Origin: Cloeon dipterum
Taxonomy: Eukaryota > Arthropoda > Insecta > Ephemeroptera > Baetidae
Length of the DNA: 64,000 bases
Assembly (NCBI RefSeq): GCF_949628265.1
Contig: NC_088787.1
Coordinates: 4,888,501-4,952,500, forward strand
Direction: 5' to 3'
The stretch's first letter is position 1, and every line of letters starts with the position of its first letter. Shown piece by piece: positions 24,901 to 36,900 of the stretch. The notes beneath the pieces are model-generated. The model worked only from the letters and a program-made list of their open reading frames with translations. It had not been told where the DNA came from and did no database searches. The position numbers and the translations under genes are program-made.

Positions 24901-27900
24901 ACGTAAAATGAAATCGTCTTGGAAAATTTATTATGAAATATTTTTGTCGTTATTTCTTTACTAACAGCTGATTTGATGGCACATCAGGCTAATGGAAATG
25001 TAACAAAATACGCGGGAATGAAATTATTAGGTCAGCACGCCTTTTTTCGACTCTTCTGATTGGCCGCTGGACTGTCTCCTGATTGGCCTCAAATTTTTCG
25101 ACGACATATTGACTTCTGACCGGCGGGAACCAACACAGATCGCAACCCGGACCCCGGTGTTATTTATAATAATAATTTTAAAATTACAAAATCCTTCATT
25201 ATCGGATAGATAACAACTATTTCTAATATAAAAAAACCCCCGTACAGTACAGTACACAATCGGTGATTTCCTTATTACGGCGTAAAATACGCTCATAAAA
25301 AATTGTTTTTCCTGATTCTGATTCGATGGCTCATTGTTGAAAAAAAGAGGATTGGAAATTCCGAAGAAAGACGCACTGGACGTCAGCTGCTGCGTTTTTT
25401 CTTCTTCTTATCACCGCGGCGACCTTGCCGCGTAGAGGCCGTTTTAATGTATTATTGGTGATGATTCCCCCGTCGATAAGGCGCCGTTTTAAAAGAAATA
25501 GGGGCCGAAAGCGTGAAATGAATTCGGCAAAATGTGTGTCAGCAGAATAAAAGCGTTATTGGCAAACGCATCCTCGGCAACGCGCAGCGTTTCCCACGCG
25601 AGAAGGCGCAACACTCTCGTTTTCTCGCAATTACGCGTTTGTTTTCAGTTGTATGTATAATATTGAGTCAGAAGGAAAGCATTTGAAATGCAAACAAAGC
25701 CGCTCTTTTGTCCCCGCTGGAATGTTTTTTGATAAAATCGTCGCAGACGCGCAGTTTGTCAATTCTTACCCGCGAAATTTTTATTTTTACAACTGTTAAA
25801 ATTTGATTCCCTCTCAAAACAGAAGAAATTTATGAAAATTTGAATAAAAAAAACTTGCGCAAGGAAGTAAAATTTCAATATTTTATCAAAATTCATCAAA
25901 ATGTATGACTAACTCCTCTCTAGGAAATTAATTTTCATGAATTTGTTGGTTGTAGGACTAAATCAATCATTTTTTAAGGGTTGCTCGTTACATTGAATAT
26001 GAAAATAATTTGTAACAAAAGTTGAACTATGTGTTTCACACAAGTTTTGAATTTTCCGAGTATTTCGACCTCGTCCAAAAGCGGAAAACTTAAAATGTTG
26101 CGGTTAAAATCATTTTTAAAGGGAACATTTTGAAAGCTTGAAAGGAGAACTGAGGTTTTAAAGCTAATCCCATTTTTTTGCTAGCGTCTAGCTAATTTAA
26201 TCGTTTTTTCGACGCTCATAACAGAATTTCATTAAAAAATGAAGTTGGGTTTGAAGCACTTTAAAAAATTTCTTTAATTTCCAGGGAATCCGCAGTATGG
26301 AAAATTAAATTTTTTATAATCTTTTTCAACAAATGGGCACATCAGGGGGCATTTCCTGAGTGCCCTGATGCCTTCCAAAGGGTCAAATCGCACATTTTCC
26401 GAAAGCTCTTGACTTGGCTGTTCCAACGGAGTGAAAATCGTGCAGATGGAACAAATACAGAGCCCGTCAGGCGTCGCTAAAATGGCTAGAAAATGCAAAT
26501 TGAACGATATCGACCACTCGAGGGCCACCCTGACGCCAGGGTTCGATTTTTACTTGTTTCTGACGCCAGGGGTGCCCCAAAATTTGCACCGTTTATGCCA
26601 AACCTGTTTAATATGCGTCGGAAATGTCTGGAAGCTTCGTATTAATTTTTTAAATAGCTGGAAAATAACAAGACTTTAATTTAAAAGCCATAAAATGCCT
26701 AAATTCAATTTTCATTAAAAATTACCAGCTGTTTGAATCAGATTTCCAATTTATAAATTTTGCTGCCCTCATTTGGTGTCCCAATTTTTTTTAAAAATTT
26801 CCGCCGACCGGCGTTTCGATCGCGTTGGGCCGGAAAAGCGCAGGTAGGGTTGCATAGGAAATGAGTGTGACACACTTTCGGCCTGTCGGGCGCCAACAAC
26901 AAACTGTGCAATCGCTAGGCAACGCGCCGGGGAGCGAATCGAATCGAATCTGCTGCTGCTGCTGCTTGTAGTCGAAAAGCAGCCTGGCAGGCTGGAAAAG
27001 CGGCGCTATATTTGCTTCGAGCCCGAGTGTCGAAGGCCGATTTGTTGTTTCTTTCTTTCTTCGAAGGCATTCATCTGGCCGCGTTAATTGCGCGCGCCGA
27101 TCGCCAAGGTTTTTGCAAATAAGCGCCTGCCTCGCTCGCACTCGTGCTGAGATTGCGATGCAAACGAACGCGCTCAAAGCCAGCTTTTCCCCGCTATCTG
27201 CACAAACAGACGAAAACTCTTCCGTCGGCACGTCCCCGACATGTGCCAAAGTGTTGCCAAAATTTTATTTTTGATGAAAACTACATCGAAGCAAATTAAT
27301 TTTGTTTGTTTCTATAAAAAAGGGAAGAAAATTGAGCATATTATTAAAAATTTTAGATGAATTTTCTCAGCTTAAACTCATTGAAATAAAATATAAACTG
27401 AATTTAGGCATCTTTCTGGATTTTTAAATCGGTTAATAAATTTTAAATTTAAGTCTAGTCAGTTTTAAAGCTATTTTGAAAATTAATAAGAATCTTCCAG
27501 ACATTTCCGACGCATATTAAACATGTTTGGCATAAACGGTGCAAATTTTGGGGCACCCCTGGCGTCAGAAACAAGTAAAAATCGAACCCTGGCGTCAGGG
27601 TGGCCCTCGAGTGGTCGATATCGTTCAATTCGCATTTTCTAGCCATTTTAGCGACGCCTGACGGGCTCTGTATTTGTTCCATCTGCACGATTTTCACTCC
27701 GTTGGAACAGCCAAGTCAAGAGCTTTCGGAAAATGTCTAATTTGACCCTTTGGAAGGCATCAGGGGACTCAGGAAATGCCCCCTGATGTGCCCATTTGTT
27801 GAAAAAGATTCTAAAAAATTTAATTTTCACTACTGCGGATTCCCTGAAACTTAAAGGAATTTTTTAAAGTGCTTCAAACCCAGCTTAATTTTTTCTAAAT

Positions 27901-30900
27901 TTAATTTAACAGTTTTTGTAGCTTAACAAACTTTTTAAAAAATACTCCAAATTTTTTTATGACCCGTGAATTTTACTTCAAAAAAAAAAAATTAAACAGA
28001 TACTTCCTTCAAAACTGATGACTTCCGAAATTAATTCCCTAAACAAAACAGCTCTCCTCTCATGAAGCAGCGAACAATTATTATGATAAAAAGGGGGGAA
28101 GCGGAAACCACGAATTTCCGTCAGTCTCGATAATTCTGCGTCTTGTTTCTCAACACTCAACACTGGCGGAGGAGGCATCGCTGATTCGAAATTGGCGATT
28201 TGGAGTTGTCGGAGCGGATCGCGAGTAATTAGCAGGAGCGCGCGTCGAGAGTCAAAGAACCCGCGACCAGCTGCATTCTCTGGAGCGAGCAGCGGAAGGA
28301 GCAGCGTGATTCCGCCGCCACCACCGCCGCCGCACAACGACCGCTCTTTCACGAAATACGAACACACGACCAGCCAAAATTAGCAGACACTCGATCCGAG
28401 CAGGAAAATTAAACGCCAATTTCGCAGAAATTCGATTCCGAAGAAAAAAATAATGAAAGGATGAAATATCAGAAGCAGAAAACGATACTTTATATCTTTG
28501 AAGGAAAATTCTTGTATGTATAATTATAATTTTTTTAAGTAAATCAAATTAACTAATTGTTTCTTGTAAATCAAATTTATTCTTTTGCTCTGGTTAATGC
28601 GATCTGTCTTGGTTCCCGCCGGTCAGAAAAAATGGAGGCTTTCAAGGTGCTTAAATTAACTTTATTATAGTTGTTTGAATATTCATCCATTTTGAAGCAG
28701 CGCAGTAAACTTGTGCGCATGTTAAGCATACGCAGTATGTTCAGATCGCTTCTTTATCTCACAGGGAGGCCAAACCGCATCACTTGCGCATGCGTGACCC
28801 AATTTAAAACCTTCTGCGCAGTCGCAATTCTCACCGGGGTCTGAGTTGCGATCTGTGTTTGGTTCTTGCCGGTCAGAAGTGAATATGGCGTCGAAATAAT
28901 GGAGGCCAATCAGGAGACAATCCAGTGGCTAATCAGAAGCGTCGAAAAAGAGGCGTGCCGACCTAATAATTTCATTCCCGCGTATTTTGTTAAATTTCCA
29001 TTGGCCTGATGAGGCCAATTACCGGGCTAATCAGCTGTTACTAAAAAAAACAACAAAAATATTCATCGTGCTGAAGCTATTTCCGTGATAAGTTTTCATT
29101 TACGTTTGTAACTTTCCCGCTGTACTCTACCAGACGCCATTTCTTCGTGTCGCGTGAATCCGGAGTTCCGGACCCCGGTGCATATCATCTTTTTTGTTCT
29201 TTCGAAAATGACAGATACTAATTGAAGCGTGACCAATGTATAACGATCGATATTCTTTTAATTTTGATAAATTGGAAACGACAGATAGAAGTTATTATGC
29301 AATTCCAGGACCTTGCAAATTACTGCGACATTTACACAAAACTTTAGCCCTTTAATCGCTTCAAGGTTTTGCTCTTCATGAGCGTCATCGAGGCGAAGAA
29401 TGAGATCTGCAGGCTAATTCCCAGTTCAAACAATGTGTGTTCGTTCGATTGTTTAGTCAAGGAGAGAGAGTGAGGAACGTGACTTTGTTCTCTGCGACGC
29501 TTTTCGTCCACTTTCCGCGAGGGCGACTGACACACACGTGTGCAAATTAATATATAGGGAGAAGACCCGCCGGGAGCAGAGCACGTGCGCAGAAACGATA
29601 CGCGATGATTTGCAAGTGTTGGCGATTTCAAAGGATTCGACTTTGAAAAACGTGAATTCCCTCGTGTCTCGCTCACGTTTCAAAACGAACACACACGTTC
29701 GCGCTTGTAACACGGGAAATGCGGAGTTTTCATGCCTTTGTAACGGGATTTTGTTTGAAAATTGGCTCTGAAGGGACTTTAAATCGGAAACATTGTTTTT
29801 TCATCAAACTATATTTTTTATTTTTTGCTTCTTAGTTAGGTAAGGGATTTTCTCCGTAAATTTAAGAAATTTCAAACTGCCTGGCTTTGTTGAATAGAAC
29901 TTTAACTTTTTCTAAGATATTTTTCTTAGATGTAAATTTGATCAGCTTTTTGAATATTCTAGCACTCAAAGCTGCTGAATTCGTTTGATTTTCATTGTTG
30001 TTTAAAATCAGAAACATTTTGTAAATCGAGAACAGAATTATCAAGACTTTAGAAGCTTTTACAGCATTAGAAAGTCTATAAAACTCTTGATTTGAACGTC
30101 CATAAAGCTCATAAACCACAAATTATCAAAAATTTACAGTTGAATTTAGTTTAAATTCCAATTTGTCCCCTTTTTAAGAATTCCTAGAAAAATGAGGAAA
30201 AACAACACGCCAAAAATTATCGTATTTCTCTGTATTTAGAGATCGGCTTTTCCGCAATGTCTCGAAACTCGAAACTTTCGCTGGTGATAAGCAAAATGAG
30301 GCGTTAGTAATTATCGCTGCTGTTTTCCGTCTATTGCAAAAATACAAAAAAAAAAACTAATAGTATTTCGGTGTCGGTGACAAAACTCTAACGAAGCAGC
30401 TGTGACGAGTAATAAAAAAAGAGGCGTTGTTCATTTTTATCTGCGTCTCGATAACAAAGGCAATTAAATTCTTCACTCTTATTTTCTTATCTCGAACGTG
30501 TGTGTATGTGATGTGTGTTATTCGGGCGAGCGGGTAAAATGAGTTCATTGAATCGCGCGTAGCATTTTCAAATATTCAGGAGACACAGAGACGCGCGTGC
30601 CTATATCCATTATTAGATCGATCGCGTGTGCTGGTCGAACATAAAATCCAATAAAAAAAAATAAGCGAAAGGATATTCGTTGGCTGAGGCGGACGAGGAT
30701 TTCCTAGTTTGTGCGCTGAATCCGAAAAAGGTTTGCAGAGAGGCCCAAGGACGCCCGTCCCACTTGTTTGCCGTCGCGATTATCGCACTTTTCGTGTCTG
30801 CGTCTGCCTGCATAGTCGTCGTCACCGGCAGCGAGCTAGCCGCCCGGATTATCGCAACGCCCAGCCCTTTACAAGCACCGTTTTTAGCAAAAATATGATT

Positions 30901-33900
30901 AAAAAATCTTTCGACTGAATTATGATAGTTAAAATAAATTAAACTGGAAATTATTATTTTTCTATAGATCCTAGAACTATTTTTATAAGGATAAACGCTC
31001 TATTTTATTTATTTTTTATTTATTCGCATGATAAAAATTTTGTAAGATGTATTAACAGCTTAAATTCGTACCGATAAATGGCATTTTTCAATTTAAGTTC
31101 AAACTTGAAGACAATATTAACTATAGAGAATTTTCAATATTAAGAAAAAAAATTAAAATTAATGCAGAAACATGTTCAATCCGGCTCAAAATTAATTTAA
31201 AAACAAAACAATTATGATTTTAGTTGGTTTCAAGGTAAATAAATAATTAATTTTAACAAATTTCCACACAAATACTTCAAAATAAATTAAAAAACGTCGA
31301 TCCCAAACTTTCAAAAACACCTTTTTATCTCAAGGTCAATAGAACATTTATTTATAAAAGAAAATTAATCAAATAACAGTGTTATAGTATCAAAATATTT
31401 TCGTTCTCTCACTCAGTTATTCCGATAATTTTCAAGGACATCGGAAAATTCCTAAAATAAAAGCGATTAATTATGAAACTAATTGATTTTTCCAGGAGAC
31501 ATCAGCGCCGTGTTCACGTACCTGTGGAAGGGCGAGTCGCTGGCGCAGAGGGTGGACAACGGCACCAGGGTGATGCTCAGCATCGGCGTCGGCAGCTTCT
31601 GCAGCCGCCCTTACAGCAGCATCAACCGGTAATTCTCAATTCTAATCGAGCCCCTATAATAAATTAAGACACTCAGAAGTGTCTCCATGATACATTGTAA
31701 ATAAAAACTAAACTTGAAACTGGATGCACAGCCACCCGGCGCACATCCTGCCCACCTTATGCGACGCTCGCAAGTCGAGCGCAAATTGCTACATTCTCGT
31801 GTGAGTTTTTTCGCCCCAGACATCAGTAGAAAATCGCCAGAATTACGCTTGTTCACTAAACTGCTCCCCCGAAACCGCTAAAATCCAACTACCTCTGTAG
31901 AAAAATAATTTTCTTAATATTAAGAATTTTTTTATAATAATTCAAGACCGTCTTTGACGAAGGTTCTGAGCCCACCAATCGATTCTTGAGGGTCGAATTG
32001 GGTAAAGTGGATATTTTTTTCCGACCAAAAAGTGCGGAGCAATGTGCGAACTTTTTCCCGCCAAAACAATTTGAAATTATGTATGAGAGCTGCGCATGCG
32101 TGAGAGCTGGTTTGAGCACTCTTACAGAGAGACCGCCCGTACGAATGAATTCTTTGTCAGATCCAGCCAGCTCTCACGCATGCGCAGTTCTCGCATATTG
32201 TTTTGGCGGGAAAAAAGGTTCACACGTTGCGCTGGACTTTTTGGTCGGAAAAATATCGAAAATACCTAATTCGACCCTCAAGAATCGATTGGTGAGCTCA
32301 GAAACTTCGTCAAAGACGTTCTTTAAGAGAAAATTACCGAAAAATATGTCAAAATCATGAAAACTAAGAAGAGAATCGTCTTCTCACAATTTAAACTATT
32401 TAAAATTAAATAAAATTGATTGATTTCTCTTGTCAATTGTGTCCAGTGGAAGAGAGAAAAGAATTGTTGGCGTCGTTTGTCGCGAGGCATATAGTATTCC
32501 AGCAGGCAAAGCGCCTTATATAACAATTTTATTCGACGCGCGCGCGAGTGTGAGTGTGAGTATATCCAATTTTACTTTCACCGCCGGCTTTCTCCGACGA
32601 CGCATCGCCGTTCCCCTGCTCCTCGGAGGCCCGCGAGTGCATTCAGTCGCCGCGCGGTGATTTGCATGAAAATTAATTTGTTCAATGTATCGCACTCTCG
32701 CAGCGATTACTCCGCCGAAACGCCAATTTTGCGCCTTTCCCGTCCGCTTGCCGCCAAGTGAAATAATTGCTAGAAATTTTTGTAGGCTAATTTTAACATA
32801 TTTATGCAGAATTTTTTTCAAATGCAGTTTTCCTTAATTATTTGATTGAGTAAAATTTTTAAAACCATTTTGGGCTTTTTCAGATAATTTAAAATATTTT
32901 CTAAAGGGTTAATTCCAAACAAAGTTCAATTCTAGAGGTCAATATAACCTACACATTTTAAAAACGAATTTATATTTCCATTTTTTTTTTGGAAAATATT
33001 GGATTATTTTTAGAATTTTATTTTAATTTTTTAAGTTTTTTATCCAAAAATTGGAAAAATGGTGCTTAATTAGAAAATGTCATTGAATAAATTTTTAAAT
33101 TATAATTTTTTTTAATTTTAACACGACAAACCGAATCCAAAAATGCAGGAAGCAGACATTTTGTCTGTCTGCAAATTTTTTCGCAGACAAAAACTGCTCT
33201 TTCCCGTAATAAGCAATTAAATTAATTAAAAAAATCCGCAATTACAACAAGAAGCGACGAGACAGCTGACAATAACCCTTTTTCTCACAGCTGTCCAGGT
33301 TGAACCGTATTCTTTTTCCGTACACATGTGTATTTCTTGAAAATGGTTGTCGCGCAAGAAGTGGCATATGCGGGCAGGTGCGTTATCGTCGGCGTGGAAA
33401 TTATTCAAAGCAGCTGGCTGGCGAGCAGGAACAAGAGCGCGCAAGCAAGGTCGCAGGTTCGCGGAAGCACTCGCGAGCTCGAATGTGGGTCTGCCCGCGC
33501 GATACACTCTCGCGACCTTCCAAAGGTGCCGGCCCGATCAAGGCTCGACTGCAATTTTGGGCACGAAATAAAAAATAAATAACTACGCCCAGTCGGTCGC
33601 ATGCGAAATGGGTTTAATCCTGTGTAAAATAATTACAGCAGCAGAGGCACTCTCGCTTGTCAAAAAATGAAAAAGGATAGTTTTAAAACAAAAGCAGCAG
33701 CCCCAGCAGCGTCTGTTGCCACGCCAAATCCAAGTGAAGGCCCTTCCTCCTCTCCGCCAATCGATAATAAATGGGACGAAATTTGAGCGACAACCTCCGC
33801 TTGAAAATTTAATTAAATTATTAAGATAAACACTCCCAATTTTTCACACATTTTTGTTTTTAAAGCTATTTAATTGTTTTGTTAACAAACTTTTTTATTT

Positions 33901-36900
33901 ATCTAAAGTAAAAATTGCAAATTAAAAACATTTTTTATTAAAAATATAAGTCAGTTGCAATAAAGCTCTAATTCCGTTTTTTCCTAATTTTATTTTTATT
34001 TTTCTCCTCTCTGCGAATCAATAATGAATTTTGAAAACCAAATTCTGCTTCGGAAGTTAATGTAAATAATTGAAAACACTCCAAATATATTATAAATTAT
34101 AATTTTTAAAGATATTGTTCTTTTAACGAAATGGTTTATTTAATAAAAAAATAAAAATCAATCACTAAAAAGTTAAAATCCCGTTTTTTCAAATTTTTTT
34201 AAAATATTTTCTCCACTCCGCGAATTGATACTAAATGGGACGAATTTTGAGCGCAACCTCGGCTTGAAAAATGAAATTAAAAAATTTAAAACACTAAATA
34301 TTCAGTTGTCAACGCTTCTTAATTGTTTATAAACGAAATTTTTATTTATTAAAAATAAAATCAACCCCAAAAGAGCTAAAATTCAGTTTTTCCAATTTTA
34401 AATATATTTTTTCACAATATAATTTCTTTCTGTGCTCAACTAGAGTTGTGTGAAGTTGGCGTGGCGTATGTGAGCAGCCGCAGCGCATTGCTGGCCTTAT
34501 TTTGTGCACTTTAATCAATATTCCACTCGGGCTGGATCGCTCAGCACTCGCGCGCACGTTGGGAAACAAACGCAAACAAATCTGCATAAAGCAGCGCGTA
34601 GTTTTAACACTACAATTATTATAAACACGCACCATTTTCCATAGCGGCGGCGGCGGCGGCGGCGGCTTGTTGCCAAACCTTTGTCTTCCTGCTTGCCATC
34701 CGAAAAATGTAAATTATGAATTGAAATCCGATACGGATCCTTTATTTGTACACAAAGCACAACGCGCTTATTGTTTGGATGGATTTATTCAGGTGTGATA
34801 ATTAATTGTTTTCGCTTCATTTGTTACCGAAACGATTAAATGAAATGGAGAGGGACTGTTCTAATTGCTGATTTTCATGCAAATTTCTATTCAATTTCAG
34901 GAATTGGGATTTTAGTCGCTCTCAGACATGAAAGTGGGGATAATTATGATTTTTTTAAAACACTTTTAAGGCTCAAAAAATAAAAAAACTTCGATTTTGA
35001 CTGTTTAAATTAGTTTGTAATTAAAACCAGCGGGGGCCAGATTCGTGGGACGCGCAGATATGGCGTCCTGTGGAGTATGGCGCGAAAAACGGTCACGTAA
35101 AAACGCACGAAAAGAAGCAAGTTTTGGCCAATATTGTGACGCATAATTTGCACTTAACAAATTGTGTCTTTTGGATCGTAAAAACAAACTCTTGAAACTC
35201 GTAAGGCAATCCAAGAGAGCTTTTTGCTTCCCACATCAAGACGCCATCTTGGATCTGCGCAGTGGGAACCAATTTTATCGCACATCTGGCCCCCGCTGAT
35301 TAAAACTAATTAAAATTGTTGCTGCTGTATTATAGGATTGTAGAAATTGTAAACACGCTAATTTTAATCCAAATAACCAAATTCGTGCTAACAAATTTCT
35401 AACAAAATTCTCATTTTTCGAACCAGGACGTCGGTGTTGTTCGTGTCGATCTCGTTCATCGTGCTGATGATCATTTCGTTGACCTGGCTCGTCTTCTACT
35501 ACGTGCAGCGCTTCAGGTACATCCACGCCAAGGACCGACTGGCGGTGAGTTTCTTTCAATTTCAATTCCATCGCGCATCGATTGTCCGCGCGCGCCCCGC
35601 GCGTGAATCGATTTCCGCAGTCTCTGCGTCACGCCGCCCCAGTCGCTGTGCATTCACGCCACCCCGTGCCTCACATGCACCAATTCGGTCACGTTTTCAA
35701 TTGTTAATGTACTTCTTGCCTTCAGCCACAATGACTAAAATTAAAAAAAAACCACAATCTTCAACATGCGGTTAATTTATTCTAATTATAGTTATTTAGT
35801 AATACAATTATTGCACGTAACAACAAGATCGAGATTCACGATCAGGTTTTTCTTCTATCCATTCTTGTCACGCTAAAGGATATAAAATAAAGTGTAAACA
35901 GATATATCACAACCTTCCTCTACAATAAAAAGTTAATTTTATCGTTTGATTTGTATTTTTTTTCTTTTCTCCGCAGCGGCGATTGTGCAGCGCAGCCAAG
36001 AAGGCGCTGTCCAAGATCCCAACGAAGAACATCCACTCAGAAGACAAAGTAAGCCAAAACTGAAAGTCAAAATTGCCGTAAATACACCAGTTTGAAGCCG
36101 CAAACAGATGGCGCCACCGTATATTTTCGTAGTAAATTAAATTTTATGGCTTTTCCGCTGCGATTTCAGAATTAATCCTGTTCCTGTGCATTCTTCACTT
36201 AATTTGCTTACTTTTGACGTGCTGAAAACCAAAATCAGTCCAGCCATTCGCCTTAGGATCGTTGGAAAATATTTTTTATTCCAAAAAATAGTTTTCCGAC
36301 GATTCTACGGTGATTGGCCAAACCGATTTTGGTTTTCAGCACGTCAAAAGAAATTTTATTAAGTGAAGAATGCCCAGCAGAAGGATTAATTCTGAAATCG
36401 CAGCGCAAATGCCTTAAAATTAAATACATTACAAAAGTATACGATGGCGCCATCTGTTGGAAACTTGGAAGACCAAAAACCTTCATTTTCCTCCCCTCTT
36501 TGCCCTTTTCTGATTTTCCTTTGAATTGCAGGAGATCGAGGGTGAAGGCGAGTGCTGTGCCATCTGCATCGAGCCTTACAAAGTGTCCGACGTGATCCGG
36601 ATTCTTCCGTGCAGGTAAGCCCGTAGGCAACCGGCGCCTCTTCACTGCTCGCCCGGTTGCATAAAAAACTGTGCGCGCAGGGTCAACAACTTTCGGACCT
36701 GGCCGTTCGTTCCGCCGTTTTTGCTCTCGCCGCAGGGTAAACGAACGCCTCTTCCGTTTCTTTTCTCGCGATTTTCATCAGCCGCTCACTCGAGTAGCGA
36801 CCGTGAAATTTCGTTTGCACGGTTACTTTTAATTATTTATCTCATTAGCAATTTAATTTCGAGAGTTTGCAGTGCTTGAAGGAACTGCACAATTCTAAAT

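Larger units (their letters stand above)
18497..31495 (+). other. 13-kb second goliath intron rich in GC islands and repeats
   Basis: No protein-coding gene is supported. In the AT-rich background there are GC-rich islands at roughly 21230-21590, 22350-22780, 23100-23480, 24120-24520, 25370-25660, 26800-27250, 28130-28440, 29350-29730 and 30240-30890. It also holds a tandem array (19.8-21.1 kb), two MITEs (24850, 28832) and inverted foldback-type arms (26230-27900). The islands are plausible enhancers; open frames in them mostly use GTG or TTG starts and carry no recognisable domain. Confidence 0.5.
31629..35426 (+). other. 3.8-kb goliath intron with candidate exon, foldback and MITE
   Basis: Contains the candidate cassette exon (31732-31800), a foldback element (31944-32323), GC-rich islands at about 32430-32760, 33230-33560 and 34420-34720, and a MITE (35028-35298). 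No separate gene is supported. Confidence 0.6.

Noticed and set aside
26791-27249. 152-codon minus-strand frame in the goliath intron island
   Set aside because: Starts with TTG, has no recognisable domain and sits in a GC-rich block where long frames arise by chance.
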